Origin: Halosolutus halophilus
GTDB lineage: Archaea > Halobacteriota > Halobacteria > Halobacteriales > Natrialbaceae
NCBI RefSeq assembly: GCF_022869805.1
Contig: NZ_CP094974.1
Location: forward strand, 1,240,001 to 1,304,000
Direction of reading: 5' to 3'
Length of the DNA stretch: 64,000 nt
Shown here: positions 26,828 to 35,715 of the stretch, piece by piece
How the letters are laid out: every line of letters begins with the position of its first letter
Position numbering within the stretch: the first letter of the stretch is position 1
Translations under genes and position numbers: made by a program
The notes under the pieces: generated by a model
Databases searched by the model: none
Told to the model about the DNA's origin: nothing
The model's input: only the letters and a program-made list of their open reading frames with translations

Positions 26828-28368
26828 TGGTGCGGATCGACTGGCGCGCGAGCGTCGCGCTCACCGGGACGACCCTCAAGTATCTCGCGTTGACGATGTT
26901 CGTCCCGCTGGTCGTCGCGCTCGTCTATCGGGAGGAGATCCTCGTGTTCGCGGTGACGATCGCGTTCACGGTCACGCTCGGAGGCGCCCTCGAACGGCTC
27001 CATCCGGATCGGAATCCGGACCTGCAGCCGCGAGAGGCGATGCTGCTGGTAGCGATCTCCTGGCTCGCGGTCGCGATCGTCGGGGCGGTCCCGTACGTGC
27101 TCGCGGGGTACGGAACCGCGTCGACCCTCTCACACCCGGTCAATGCGCTCTTCGAGTCGATGTCCGGGTTCACGACCACCGGGGCGACCGTGCTCGGTGA
27201 GATCTCGTTCGAACGGCACTCCCACGCGCTGCTCATGTGGCGCCAGCTCACCCAGTGGCTCGGCGGGATGGGGATCATCGTCCTGATGATCGCCATCCTC
27301 CCCGAACTGGCGGTCAACGGCGCGCAGTTGATTCGCGCCGAGGCACCCGGGCCGGAACTACAGAAACTCACGCCGAAGATCGCCGAGACGGCGCGGATCC
27401 TGTGGCTGGTCTACTTCGCCTTCACGATCCTCTATATCTGCCTGCTCTACGGGCTCCACCTCGTGGGTCTCGCGCCCAATATGGGGTTCTACAACGCGGT
27501 CGCCCACGGGTTTACGACGCTCCCGACCGGCGGGTTCTCCCCCGAAGCGGACAGTATCGCGGCGTTCTCCGCCGTCGTCCAGTGGGCCGTCATCCCGTTT
27601 ATGACGGTCGCGGGGATGAACTTCGCACTGTTCTGGTACGTCCTTCGCGGGGAACCGCGACGGCTCATCCGCAACACCGAATTTCGCGCCTACGCTGGCG
27701 CGATCGCCGTGCTCACCGGGATCGTCGGTGTGTTACTCTACAGCGGTGCGGCGCCGCCGCTCGAGAACCTCGGCGGGACGACCGAAGGAACGACCGAGCC
27801 TGCGCTCCGACAGGCAGCCTTCCAGATCGTCTCGCTGTTGAACTCGACCGGGTACGCGACCAGCGACTTCGCAGAGTGGGAGACGAACGGCCAGATCGTG
27901 CTCCTGTTCGCGATGTTCATCGGTGGGAGCGCCGGATCGACCGGCGGCGGAGTCAAGATCATCCGCTGGCTGATCGTCCTGAAGGTCGCCCACCGGGAAC
28001 TGTTCACCGCCGCCCACCCCGAGGCCGTCCGGCCGATCAGACTCGGCGGCTACGTGGTCGACGAAGACGCCGTTCGGGGAATCCTCGGATTCACGTTCAT
28101 ATACTTCCTCATCTTCGGCGTCTCGGCGGTCCTGATCGCACTGGACGCGTCCCGCGTTGGCTACGAATTGAGTACGCTCGAGGCCATCAGCGCGAGCATC
28201 GCGACGATCGGAAACATCGGACCGGGCTTTGGCTCGCTGGGACCGTTCGGAAGCTACCTCGAGTTCCCGTACACGTCGAAGTTGCTGATGACCTTCCTCA
28301 TGTGGGTCGGCCGCCTCGAGGTCATTCCCGCGCTCGTGCTGTTCACCGGCGCGTTCTGGCGGCGGTGA
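26827..28368 (+). CDS. trkH: Trk/Ktr-type potassium transporter membrane subunit TrkH
   Basis: A 513-residue membrane protein of the SKT superfamily. Four M1-P-M2 repeats can be located by their pore loops: MSGFTTTGATVLGE, VAHGFTTLPTGGFSPE, LLNSTGYATSDF and IGNIGPGFGSLGPFG, each carrying the filter Gly that defines potassium selectivity. About 10 hydrophobic helices are visible, starting with LKYLALTMFVPLVVALVYRE. TrkH works with TrkA to import potassium, essential for a salt-in haloarchaeon. A short upstream ORF overlaps its start. The C-terminus ends VLFTGAFWRR. The gene is convergent with an APC permease gene, with a hairpin between them. Confidence 0.94.
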   Translation: MVRIDWRASVALTGTTLKYLALTMFVPLVVALVYREEILVFAVTIAFTVTLGGALERLHPDRNPDLQPREAMLLVAISWLAVAIVGAVPYVLAGYGTASTLSHPVNALFESMSGFTTTGATVLGEISFERHSHALLMWRQLTQWLGGMGIIVLMIAILPELAVNGAQLIRAEAPGPELQKLTPKIAETARILWLVYFAFTILYICLLYGLHLVGLAPNMGFYNAVAHGFTTLPTGGFSPEADSIAAFSAVVQWAVIPFMTVAGMNFALFWYVLRGEPRRLIRNTEFRAYAGAIAVLTGIVGVLLYSGAAPPLENLGGTTEGTTEPALRQAAFQIVSLLNSTGYATSDFAEWETNGQIVLLFAMFIGGSAGSTGGGVKIIRWLIVLKVAHRELFTAAHPEAVRPIRLGGYVVDEDAVRGILGFTFIYFLIFGVSAVLIALDASRVGYELSTLEAISASIATIGNIGPGFGSLGPFGSYLEFPYTSKLLMTFLMWVGRLEVIPALVLFTGAFWRR

Positions 28369-28467
28369 TCTCGCGGTCGTCTCGTTCCGCGTGACGACGT
28401 GAATACGGGCGTCGCGCCGGACCGTCGGCTCTACGACTGATTCGAGTGGCCAGCAGAATGCGTGAGG

Positions 28468-28500
28468 ACTCCCCTCGTCTCCGCCTCGGAACGGGGGAGT
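28468..28500. terminator. Hairpin between convergent trkH and permease genes
   Basis: ACTCCCC at 28468-28474 pairs with GGGGAGT at 28494-28500 around a 19-base loop. It lies between the trkH stop and the permease stop and could serve as a barrier or terminator for both transcripts, though no T-run follows. Confidence 0.35.
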
Positions 28501-28502
28501 TC

Positions 28503-30812
28503 CTACGCTCTCGTCTCCGCCTCGCTCTCCGATTTGTTCTCTCCGGTAGCGCGATCGCGGGTGCCGAACACCCGTTCCCGGAGGCCACGCTTGTGCTGCG
28601 TTTCGGCGAGCAAGACCGAGCAGTCGACGTCGTCCAGTACGTCGAGGACGAGCGAGCCACGGACCAGCCGTGAGAGCAGCCCCTTCTCGGTCGCACCGAT
28701 GATGAGCAGCGTCGCATCCGTCGCCGCTTCCGCGATACGGCTCTCGACGTCGCCGGTCTCCACGCGAAGGGTCGCGTCTTCGAGGTCGTGCTCGGCGGCC
28801 CACTCTCGGAGGAACGCCTGCCCGGCGTCGGTATCGTCCGCGACGTGAAGGAGGGTCACTTCGGCGTCGAACTCCGCTCTGAGCGTCTGTGCGACCGCTG
28901 CCGAGAGGGCCGAATCCGGACCACCGGCGGTTGGCACGAGAATCCGCGACGGGTCGAAGTCGCGGTGCTTGTAGACGAGGAAATCGCTGGGCAGGTTGTG
29001 TGCGAGTTCGTCGATCGCGGACTCCGCACGGCCCGGCGACCCGTGGGAGTTTTCACCCCATCCCATCACCGTCATATCCGCGTCGTACATCGTCGCTGCG
29101 TCGAACACCTCTTCGAAGGCTCGGTGTGAGAGGATGACGTGCGTTTCCACGTCGACGCCGAACGTCTCGGCGTCGGTTTTCGCGCGATCGAGCAGTTCGT
29201 TGGCGGCGTCGTACGCGCCGCGGTCGCGGGCCGCTTCCAGTGACGTCTGGTCGGGCACGTTCGCGACGTTGACCGCGACGACCGTGCCGTCTCGCTGCTT
29301 CGCGATCGCCGACGCGAGCGTGATGAGGTGTTTTTCGGTCTCCGGGTTCGCCAGCGGCACCATCACGCGATAGGTGCTTTTCTCCGGCTGGACCGACGTC
29401 GCCGCGGAGACTGCAGCGTCGGGCATCGTCTCCGAGCGATCGAGGATCCAGTTGGCGAGAATCCCGGACGATTCGACTTTCCGGCGCGCGTACAGCAGGT
29501 ACCACAGCGCTGCGAAGCCGACGAAGAGGACCGAGAGGATGATAACGACCGGTTCGATGTACGCGATCAGGGCGAACGAGACGATGGCGCCAATAATCGG
29601 GACGAACGGGTAGAACGGAACCTCGAAGTCGGGTTCGTAGTCCTCGGGGTCGGCCTCTCGCATCACGATCAGCGCGATGTTGAGCAGTCCGTAGACGATC
29701 AGGTGGAGGACCGAGCCGGCCGTCGCCAGCAACTCGAGATTGCCGACGACCAGGAAGAGGAGGATGAGGCCGCCGGTGATCGCGATCGATTTGTACGGCG
29801 TGCCAAAGCGCGGGTGGATCTCGTTGAGTTTCGGCGTGACGATCTTTTCACGGCCCATCGCGAAGTTGATCCGGGACGAGGAGAGGATCGACGCGTTCGC
29901 GGAGGAGGCGGTGGCCAACAGTCCGCCGATCAGGAGCAGGCCGGCACCGATCGCGCCGAATCCGAATCCGAGTGCGCCGTACTGTCCGAACAGGAGCTCT
30001 GCTGCGTCGACGACCGCCGTATCGTTGTCGGCCACGAGTTCGTTCGGGACCGCCGCGAGGAGAACGAGGAGGAACAGCGCGTAGACCACCGTGACGATGA
30101 CGACGGAACCGATGACCGCCCGCGGCAGGTTTCTACCGGGATCCTTTATCTCTTCGGCGACCGACGTGATCTGGACGAAGCCGAGAAAGGAGACGAAGAC
30201 GACGGCGGTCACCGGTAACACTTCCGCCGTCGTTCCCGGTGGCGCGATCGGTCTGAGCGAGGCGAGGTCTGCGTTCAGGAGTCCGACGACGGTAAAGAGG
30301 CCCAGAATCCCGAGCAACGTCATCACGATGAGGATCTGGAGCGTCCCGGTCTCCTTGGCGCCGAAGTAATTGACGCTGATGAATAACAACGCCCCGACGA
30401 AACCGATCAACTGGCCGGCCGACAGCGTCAGTGGCCCGAGTGCGAGTCCGCCGATGCCGACCAGCGCGTTGACGTACTCGCCGAAGCCGTACATGTAGAA
30501 GGCGGACGCGAAGGCGAGTCCGATCCAGTTCGCCCAGCCGGTGATCGACCCGAACAGCGGGCCGAGCGCGTGATTGACGTAGAAGTACGCGCCGCCGGAC
30601 TTGGGCATCGCCGTCCCGAGTTCGGAGGCAGACAGCGCCGTAAAGAGTGCGATGATTCCGCCGAGAACGAACGTCGCGGCAGCGAGCGGCCCGGCACGTG
30701 CGACTGCCGTCCCTGGCAGGACGAATATTCCGGCACCGATCATCGTCCCGATCCCGATCGTCAGCGCGGCGAGCGGTCCGAGGTCCTTCGCGAGTTCTTC
30801 CTCTGTACTCAC
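28503..30812 (-). CDS. APC-family amino-acid permease fused to two Usp domains
   Basis: A 769-residue fusion. Residues 1-440 form a 12-helix APC permease, with the first-helix motif LTIGIGTMIGAGIFVLPGTA and the SVAEEIKDPGRNLPRAVIGS loop typical of cationic-amino-acid/APC transporters. Residues 470-610 and 620-745 are two universal-stress domains (STYRVMVPLANPETEKHLIT; SRILVPTAGGPDSALSAAVA) with the second carrying IIGATEKGLLSRLVRGSLVL. The Usp signature is only partly intact. The start is GTG at 30812 (MSTEEELAKDLG). It imports amino acids; the cytosolic Usp pair probably senses nucleotides or energy state. Fusion of a transporter with Usp domains is common in haloarchaea; the role here is inference. 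Confidence 0.9.
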   Translation of the reverse strand: MSTEEELAKDLGPLAALTIGIGTMIGAGIFVLPGTAVARAGPLAAATFVLGGIIALFTALSASELGTAMPKSGGAYFYVNHALGPLFGSITGWANWIGLAFASAFYMYGFGEYVNALVGIGGLALGPLTLSAGQLIGFVGALLFISVNYFGAKETGTLQILIVMTLLGILGLFTVVGLLNADLASLRPIAPPGTTAEVLPVTAVVFVSFLGFVQITSVAEEIKDPGRNLPRAVIGSVVIVTVVYALFLLVLLAAVPNELVADNDTAVVDAAELLFGQYGALGFGFGAIGAGLLLIGGLLATASSANASILSSSRINFAMGREKIVTPKLNEIHPRFGTPYKSIAITGGLILLFLVVGNLELLATAGSVLHLIVYGLLNIALIVMREADPEDYEPDFEVPFYPFVPIIGAIVSFALIAYIEPVVIILSVLFVGFAALWYLLYARRKVESSGILANWILDRSETMPDAAVSAATSVQPEKSTYRVMVPLANPETEKHLITLASAIAKQRDGTVVAVNVANVPDQTSLEAARDRGAYDAANELLDRAKTDAETFGVDVETHVILSHRAFEEVFDAATMYDADMTVMGWGENSHGSPGRAESAIDELAHNLPSDFLVYKHRDFDPSRILVPTAGGPDSALSAAVAQTLRAEFDAEVTLLHVADDTDAGQAFLREWAAEHDLEDATLRVETGDVESRIAEAATDATLLIIGATEKGLLSRLVRGSLVLDVLDDVDCSVLLAETQHKRGLRERVFGTRDRATGENKSESEAETRA

Positions 30813-31081
30813 GACCGATCACCACGCCTGAAATTGGCCAGTATTCGCCTGTGACTCGGCATGCGGAGCAGGCCGCGATCCTGATCGTCTCACGCTTTCG
30901 TGTCGACGACTAGGGGTATCCATCTGAGGAGTCAACATATCTATTCGATAGGCGAGGTGAATTTGAACCTTTTGCATTCGCCGTGCGTTAGACCCGCGTA
31001 ATTTCCAGTCGATACGGAACCGATACCGTAGTTTCGCCGCATCCCCGTGCAGGGGATCGTCCCCCTCGGCGGGGTCACGGC

Positions 31082-31525
31082 TCAGTCCTCGCCACCGTCG
31101 GCGCGCGGAAGCGCGATAACGGGCCGATCGGCCCGTGTAACGAGCTTCAGTGACAGATCGCCGGACAGGAACCTCGCGAGCCGACCGCCCTCGCGCGCCC
31201 GGTACGCGATCGCACTCGCGTCGACCTCGTCGGCGGCGTCGAAGATCGACTCGGCGACGTTCCTGTCGTACGCGACGTGATCGTCGGCGTCGGGAAACAC
31301 CTCTCGTACGGCGGCGAACGAGTCCGCAGCCAGTTCCTCGGACTGTTCGACCGGGGTCTTGTCCGGCACGCCCTCGCCCTTTTCGACGACGTGGAGTGCC
31401 GTGACGTGGGTCGGGTCGTACGGTTCGAGCGCGCGGGCCGTGACCCGAGCGTCCTCGTCGTTTGCGACCGGGACGAGGACGTGAGCGAGCAGATCACGGG
31501 CAGGGGTCTCCTGTGGGTGGACCAT
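31082..31525 (-). CDS. Universal stress protein-like protein
   Basis: A 147-residue Usp-fold protein. From the ATG at 31525 it begins MVHPQETPARDLLAHVLVPV, then VTARALEPYDPTHVTALHVV. Its late segment YRAREGGRLARFLSGDLSLK with LVTRADRPVIALPRADGGED corresponds to the ATP-binding loop, but the glycine pattern is changed (SGDLS instead of GS-V-x), so nucleotide binding is uncertain. The open frame extends 36 codons upstream of this ATG; I reject that extension because it is basic and lacks family similarity. It neighbours the APC-Usp fusion, suggesting a functional pair with the permease. Confidence 0.8.
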   Translation of the reverse strand: MVHPQETPARDLLAHVLVPVANDEDARVTARALEPYDPTHVTALHVVEKGEGVPDKTPVEQSEELAADSFAAVREVFPDADDHVAYDRNVAESIFDAADEVDASAIAYRAREGGRLARFLSGDLSLKLVTRADRPVIALPRADGGED

Positions 31526-31765
31526 ACCGAACGGAGGCGCACGACTGTCAAAACGGTTTGGTGATTCGACCCGCCGGCTGGCTCCGCGATCGGACGAGAC
31601 CGCGCGACGGAGTTCACGAGTCGCCCCGATCACGTCGTCCGATAGTATCGGACGCCGTCGTCTCGTTCGAACGTCACCTCGTCCTCCACGTCGGCGTCGA
31701 TTCCGTCGATTTCGATGGCGGCGCTTCCGACGATCGGTGATCCGTGAGCCGGATCCGGACCACTC

Positions 31766-32275
31766 CTACCGTCGTTCGTCTGCGCTCGGGAATCGCTCGT
31801 CGGCCGGCTTTTCGACGTACTCGACGCCTGCATCCGAGAGGATTTCACGGATTCGCTGGACGCCTTTCGAGTTGTCGACCTCGCGGGCCCGGTAGTGGCG
31901 AATCGGGTGTCGGATCCACGACGGCTCCCAGTGAGCGTATACGTCGGTCGTCTCCCCGTTCGGACCGACGTAGAGGGCGACGTGGAGCTGGTGCGTGCTG
32001 AACAGCGCGTTGTCGGGGTACCACACCCAACTGGCCACCGAGACCTCGGGCGGGGCATCGTACTCGCGGCGTTTTAGCGACGAGACGAAGTTGCGGACGA
32101 ACCCGAGGCGGTGTAGCGTCGCTTCGAACTCACCGTTCGGCGCTCGGACCGTGAGGGCGTACTGGTCACGGGGCGTCTTCCGTTCGGCATAGAGGCCGAC
32201 TGCGGAGAGCGGAAGGTGAATGATCGAAGCGATCGTCTGTCTGAACCGTTCGAAAAACCGAAGCCGGTGCGTCAT
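31766..32275 (-). CDS. Conserved haloarchaeal hypothetical protein under an inverted repeat
   Basis: A 169-residue protein with a basic start (MTHRLRFFERFRQTIASIIH) and a compact mixed alpha/beta body: RKTPRDQYALTVRAPNGEFE, VSVASWVWYPDNALFSTHQL, HVALYVGPNGETTDVYAHWE, PSWIRHPIRHYRAREVDNSK and a final helix DAGVEYVEKP. I do not recognise a family. The body suggests an enzyme-like or ligand-binding domain with conserved aromatic residues (Trp/Tyr/His). The promoter has a perfect 10-bp inverted repeat that overlaps the TATA box and the start codon; a DNA-binding product that regulates itself would fit, but no HTH is visible. Function unknown. Confidence 0.75.
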   Translation of the reverse strand: MTHRLRFFERFRQTIASIIHLPLSAVGLYAERKTPRDQYALTVRAPNGEFEATLHRLGFVRNFVSSLKRREYDAPPEVSVASWVWYPDNALFSTHQLHVALYVGPNGETTDVYAHWEPSWIRHPIRHYRAREVDNSKGVQRIREILSDAGVEYVEKPADERFPSADERR

Positions 32276-32310
32276 AGATTAAAACATCCTGGGAGCGACT
32301 TTAATCTATC
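32274..32310 (-). promoter_or_regulatory. 10-bp perfect inverted repeat spanning promoter and start codon
   Basis: ATAGATTAAA (32274-32283) and TTTAATCTAT (32301-32310) are exact inverted copies with a 17-bp spacer. Read on the minus strand, the distal arm contains the AGATTAAA TATA box about 30 bp from the ATG at 32275, and the proximal arm touches the start codon. A dimeric repressor bound to both arms would block transcription. Confidence 0.6.
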
Positions 32311-32487
32311 CTCCCGTTCCGCGTGACCCGGCCGGCGAGAGATCGAACATCGTCGGGCGACGAAAGCCGGTTCGAGAGCGGTTAGATCGACTCGAAACGC
32401 GTCGAACCTCTCACCCGGAGTTCGAAGTCACGCCCTCGAATCATCTGACCGCCGTCCGGAAGTCGACTTTGCGAACGAGTACACAAC

Positions 32488-32694
32488 TCAGACGACACTG
32501 TTCGTGATACTGATTCGATACCGTTCTCCCTCGTAGCGGACGTACTCCACCGGTTCGGGAGCGCCCTCGTCGTAGTCGGCCTTCGCCTCGAGGGAGTCGA
32601 GCACGGCCTCGAGTTCGTCGGCCGCCTCCCGCCGTTGCTCGACCGTTTCCTCGTCTACATCCTCGTCGTCTACGTCGTGATCGCAGATGCTCAA
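32488..32694 (-). CDS. Small acidic protein, 68 residues
   Basis: MSICDHDVDDEDVDEETVEQ then RREAADELEAVLDSLEAKAD and a C-terminal EYVRYEGERYRISITNSVV with beta-strand character. A short helix-strand protein of this type is common in haloarchaea, but I cannot name a family. The composition is acidic and the codon use typical, which supports a real gene. It sits alone between a hypothetical gene and the lectin-lipase gene. No function can be assigned. Confidence 0.5.
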   Translation of the reverse strand: MSICDHDVDDEDVDEETVEQRREAADELEAVLDSLEAKADYDEGAPEPVEYVRYEGERYRISITNSVV

Positions 32695-32874
32695 GTGGCT
32701 CTCGTTCTCCCTCGCTTCCTCGAGAAGCTATCCTGACGAAGGAACGGGGCTCGACGGTATTTTTGCGGCACCAACACGCACTCACGCTACTGTCTGAGTA
32801 TCGTCCCGGCCAACATACGACTATTGCCGAGAACCGGCGAGGCGACGCGTGGGCGATCGAATACCCCTGCCGAC

Positions 32875-34173
32875 TCACCAGTTGGCGACGACGTGGTGCA
32901 TGCAGCCGTCGCGCTTGAAGTACTCGCAGTGCGAGCCGACGTCGTCGGAGACGTCGTGATCGTAGTAGTTGCCGGGCGTCCAGCCCTCGGCACCGGAGTA
33001 CCCCAATGCATCGTCCCACTCGCCGACCTCGTAGATGACGTCGAGGACGCCGTCGTTGTAGCTGTGGTAGTTGTGCACCTCGCCCGCGGCGTTCTGGACG
33101 CCGTCGGCCCAGGTGTCCTCGATGGAGTCGTGGTCGACCGCGCCGCCCACCAGGTCGAGGGTGGCGATGCGCTTCCCGTGGTCGGACAGCCGGTTCAGCG
33201 CCGTCAACGTCATCATCGCACCAAGGGAGTGGCCCATGACACGAATCGTCACGTTCGGATTCCGGTCGATGAACCCCGAGAGCCAGTCGCCGAAGTAGTT
33301 CCCGGCGTTCTTGGCCTCCTCCTTGGCATCCCACCAGTCTAACGTCTTGGAATCGTACTTGTTGCCGATGACGGGGACGTTCACGCCCTCGTTCCTGAGG
33401 GCGTCCTCTGCCGTGTAGGCCTGGTCCTGGGCGGTGCCGCCGATCTCCTCGAGCCACCCGTGCGTGAAGATGACCAACGTCCCGTCGTTGTCGACGAACT
33501 CGGGGGACCACTGCTGGTTCTCGCCACCCCACCAGTCCCACTGGAAGATTTTGGTGCCGTTATCGCCTTCGTAGTTGTCGGCGTCGACCACCTTGCCGCT
33601 GTGTTGGGCTTCGAGTCTGAGGTCGCCGTTGCCGTCCGTGAGGAAGATGTCGAACTTCTGGTTATCGTTGTCCAGCCACTCCCACTGCTGGACGTTCGCG
33701 CCGTCGTCCTGGGAGGAGGCTTCCACCTCCAACACTTTTCCGCTGTGCTGGGCGGTCAATCGCCAGCCATCGCCGGCCCAATCGATCTGCCACTTCTGGT
33801 TGTCGCCGCCGTCCCAGTCCCAGAGGTGAACGTCGGCCCCGTTGTCGGTAGACGCCCCTTCGACGTCCATCACTTTGTCCGGGTAGTCCGAATTCACGAG
33901 ACGGTAGGTCATCCCGCCCCGAACGCTGTTGAGGCGTCCGTAGTACAGGTGGGGGTAGCCAGTCCAAGCGTCGAGATAGTCGCCGCAGCTGAGCGCCGCC
34001 GCGTTCCCGGAGAACGCCGCGATACCGGTCGTCGCCGCCACGGTCGTTCCGGCGAGCTTCAGGACCTTCCGTCGCGGCGGGCCGTTGCCCCCGCTGTCGT
34101 CGGCCGCCGTGTGGCCCGCGACTGAGTCCGCCTTCGATTCCATTGCTGCTGGTGGTGTGTTAGGGTTTGTCAT
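32875..34173 (-). CDS. Tat-exported lipase-like alpha/beta hydrolase with ricin-type lectin domain
   Basis: A 432-residue secreted protein. Residues about 34-60 form a Tat signal (RRKVLKLAGTTVAATTGIAA) followed by an Ala-rich cleavage region. A ricin B-type beta-trefoil follows at about 88-230, with three QxW-like sites (NQKWQIDW, NQKFDIF, NQQWSPEF). The hydrolase domain starts near residue 235 (TLVIFTHGWLEEIGGTAQDQ) and carries a nucleophile elbow GHSLGAM with Ser, a later Asp region (TLDLVGGAVDHDS), and a C-terminal His (MHHVVANW). It probably cleaves esters or lipids outside the cell while the lectin binds glycans. The leader upstream is AT-rich and contains the promoter. The domain order lectin-then-lipase is unusual. 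Confidence 0.85.
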   Translation of the reverse strand: MTNPNTPPAAMESKADSVAGHTAADDSGGNGPPRRKVLKLAGTTVAATTGIAAFSGNAAALSCGDYLDAWTGYPHLYYGRLNSVRGGMTYRLVNSDYPDKVMDVEGASTDNGADVHLWDWDGGDNQKWQIDWAGDGWRLTAQHSGKVLEVEASSQDDGANVQQWEWLDNDNQKFDIFLTDGNGDLRLEAQHSGKVVDADNYEGDNGTKIFQWDWWGGENQQWSPEFVDNDGTLVIFTHGWLEEIGGTAQDQAYTAEDALRNEGVNVPVIGNKYDSKTLDWWDAKEEAKNAGNYFGDWLSGFIDRNPNVTIRVMGHSLGAMMTLTALNRLSDHGKRIATLDLVGGAVDHDSIEDTWADGVQNAAGEVHNYHSYNDGVLDVIYEVGEWDDALGYSGAEGWTPGNYYDHDVSDDVGSHCEYFKRDGCMHHVVANW

Positions 34174-34503
34174 TCATACGCACCGTCCGTAAACTATGTA
34201 TCTAATTATTAAAAATTTTGGATCGGTCACGTCGTTCAATATGGACGTTCCGGAGCGCCGTGCTCGACGGCAGCCGGATCCGGTACTTCGTCGCTGAACA
34301 GCCCGCCACTCGAATCGAAGCGGTGTTCGTATTTACAGTCGGAACCGCCGTTCCATCGGATCGTCTCGAGTCACGGTCTTGCCCAGTACGGACCCATTGT
34401 GGTTCCGCGGACGGTGACGGTAATGACGGAGGTCGCTGCCGAGTCCCGCGCCACCGCGAGCAGTTGACAAGACTTAATGGCCGGATGGCGTTATAGACAG
34501 GTA
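34174..34503. other. 330-bp intergenic region, divergent promoters
   Basis: No gene is supported here. Positions 34191-34219 are AT-rich and carry the minus-strand lipase promoter; the tfe TATA box lies at 34472-34479. A short open frame at 34218-34496 has random composition and is not retained. Confidence 0.6.
34472..34479 (+). promoter_or_regulatory. tfe: TATA box of tfe
   Basis: ACTTAATG is centred about 29 bp before the ATG at 34504. A second AT element (GTTATAGAC) sits too close to the ATG to be the main box. Confidence 0.55.
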
Positions 34504-35028
34504 ATGGCTTTTGAGGACCTGCTCGAGGATCCAGTCATCCAGAAGTACTTGCACGAGCTGGTCGGTCCCAAAGGGATGCCCGTCGCGGCGGCACCGCCGG
34601 ACGGGGAAGTAACCGACGAGGAGCTCGCCGAGGAACTCGACCTCGAGTTGAACGACGTGCGCCGGGCGCTGTTCATTCTCTACGAGAACGACCTGGCGAC
34701 GTACCGTCGGCTCCGGGACGAGGATTCGGGGTGGCTCACCTACCTCTGGACCTTCGAGTACGACAACATTCCGGAGAATTTAGAAGAGGAGATGTACCGG
34801 CTCCACGAGGCCCTGGAGGACCGCCGGGAGTACGAGCGCAACCACGAGTTCTACCTCTGTGAGATCTGCTCGATCCGCTTCGAGTTCGGCGAGGCGATGG
34901 ACTTCGGCTTCGAGTGTCCCGAGTGTGGCTCGCCGGTCGAATCGATGGACAACGACCGACTCGTCAACGCGATGGACGATCGACTCGAGGCACTCGAGGA
35001 CGAACTCAACATCGACGCGGAAGCCTGA
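34504..35028 (+). CDS. tfe: Transcription initiation factor TFE alpha
   Basis: A 174-residue general transcription factor that stabilises the open complex with TBP, TFB and RNA polymerase. It has an extended winged-helix domain (MAFEDLLEDPVIQKYLHELV; DEELAEELDLELNDVRRALF) and a C-terminal zinc ribbon with CEIC and CPEC pairs (FYLCEICSIRFEF; FECPECGSPVESMD), followed by an acidic helix. The frame extends nine codons upstream, but the family N-terminus and the TATA box fix the ATG at 34504. The stop overlaps the next gene start (TGATG), a coupling often seen for tfe with DUF2110 genes in euryarchaea. Confidence 0.95.
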   Translation: MAFEDLLEDPVIQKYLHELVGPKGMPVAAAPPDGEVTDEELAEELDLELNDVRRALFILYENDLATYRRLRDEDSGWLTYLWTFEYDNIPENLEEEMYRLHEALEDRREYERNHEFYLCEICSIRFEFGEAMDFGFECPECGSPVESMDNDRLVNAMDDRLEALEDELNIDAEA

Positions 35029-35714
35029 TGGTCGTACTCGCAACCAAACTGTACGTCGAGGGTGACGCCCGTGATCGAGCACTGGACTCGCTGCGATCGC
35101 TCGTCGACAACGAGATCGGCGACCTCGACGTCGAGTACGAGGTCGGGATCCGCCACGACGACTTCCCGTCGGTGACGATCGACGGCGACGACGCGGTCGT
35201 CGCACGAAACGTCCTGCGGGAGGAGTTCGGCGAGATCGTCCCCGACCTCGAGGCCGGCGAGACCTACGTCGGCACGCTCGAGTCGTGGGACGACGACGGG
35301 TTCGCCCTCGACGCCGGGCAGGGCGAGGGAGTCCGCATTCCGGCGGCCGAACTCGGACTCGGTCCCGGGTCCCCGGGCCAGATCCGGGAGCGGTACGGAC
35401 TGGTCCAGCACGTGCCGCTGCGGTTCGTGTACGAGGATCCGGACGCGGAAGGGAAATCGCGGCTCGCCGACGAGGAAGTCGATCGGCTCTACGAGTGGAC
35501 TCGCGGCACCGGACGGCTCAACGTCAACAGCGCGACGCGCGCGGAGGTGCGGGCCACGCTCAACCGGGCCGGACACGCCCAGGACTACGTCACCGTCGAG
35601 CGACTCGGGTTGCTCGAACAGAGCGTCCTCTGTACCGAAGATACCGATCCGCCGGGCCTCCTCGCGAGCGTCGGCGAGTACCTGCCGGCGGAACTGCGAT
35701 GTGTCGTCCCCTAG
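35028..35714 (+). CDS. DUF2110 family protein
   Basis: A 228-residue protein, MVVLATKLYVEGDARDRALD, with a strand-helix layout and segments SLVDNEIGDLDVEYEVGIRH, GETYVGTLESWDDDGFALDA and RTRGTGRLNVNSATRAEV-like helix-turn-helix content (nearer the C-terminus: YEWTRGTGRLNVNSATRAEV, followed by RATLNRAGHAQDYVTVERLG). I recognise it as the euryarchaeal DUF2110 family, which accompanies tfe and may be RNA- or DNA-binding; the C-terminal part looks like a winged helix. Function not established. The start overlaps the tfe stop, so they are one transcript, and the DUF5803 gene follows 1 bp after. Confidence 0.88.
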   Translation: MVVLATKLYVEGDARDRALDSLRSLVDNEIGDLDVEYEVGIRHDDFPSVTIDGDDAVVARNVLREEFGEIVPDLEAGETYVGTLESWDDDGFALDAGQGEGVRIPAAELGLGPGSPGQIRERYGLVQHVPLRFVYEDPDAEGKSRLADEEVDRLYEWTRGTGRLNVNSATRAEVRATLNRAGHAQDYVTVERLGLLEQSVLCTEDTDPPGLLASVGEYLPAELRCVVP

Positions 35715-35715
35715 C

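Noticed and set aside
34218-34496. Plus-strand open frame before tfe
   Set aside because: It has unbiased third-codon positions, spans the tfe promoter and carries no motif.
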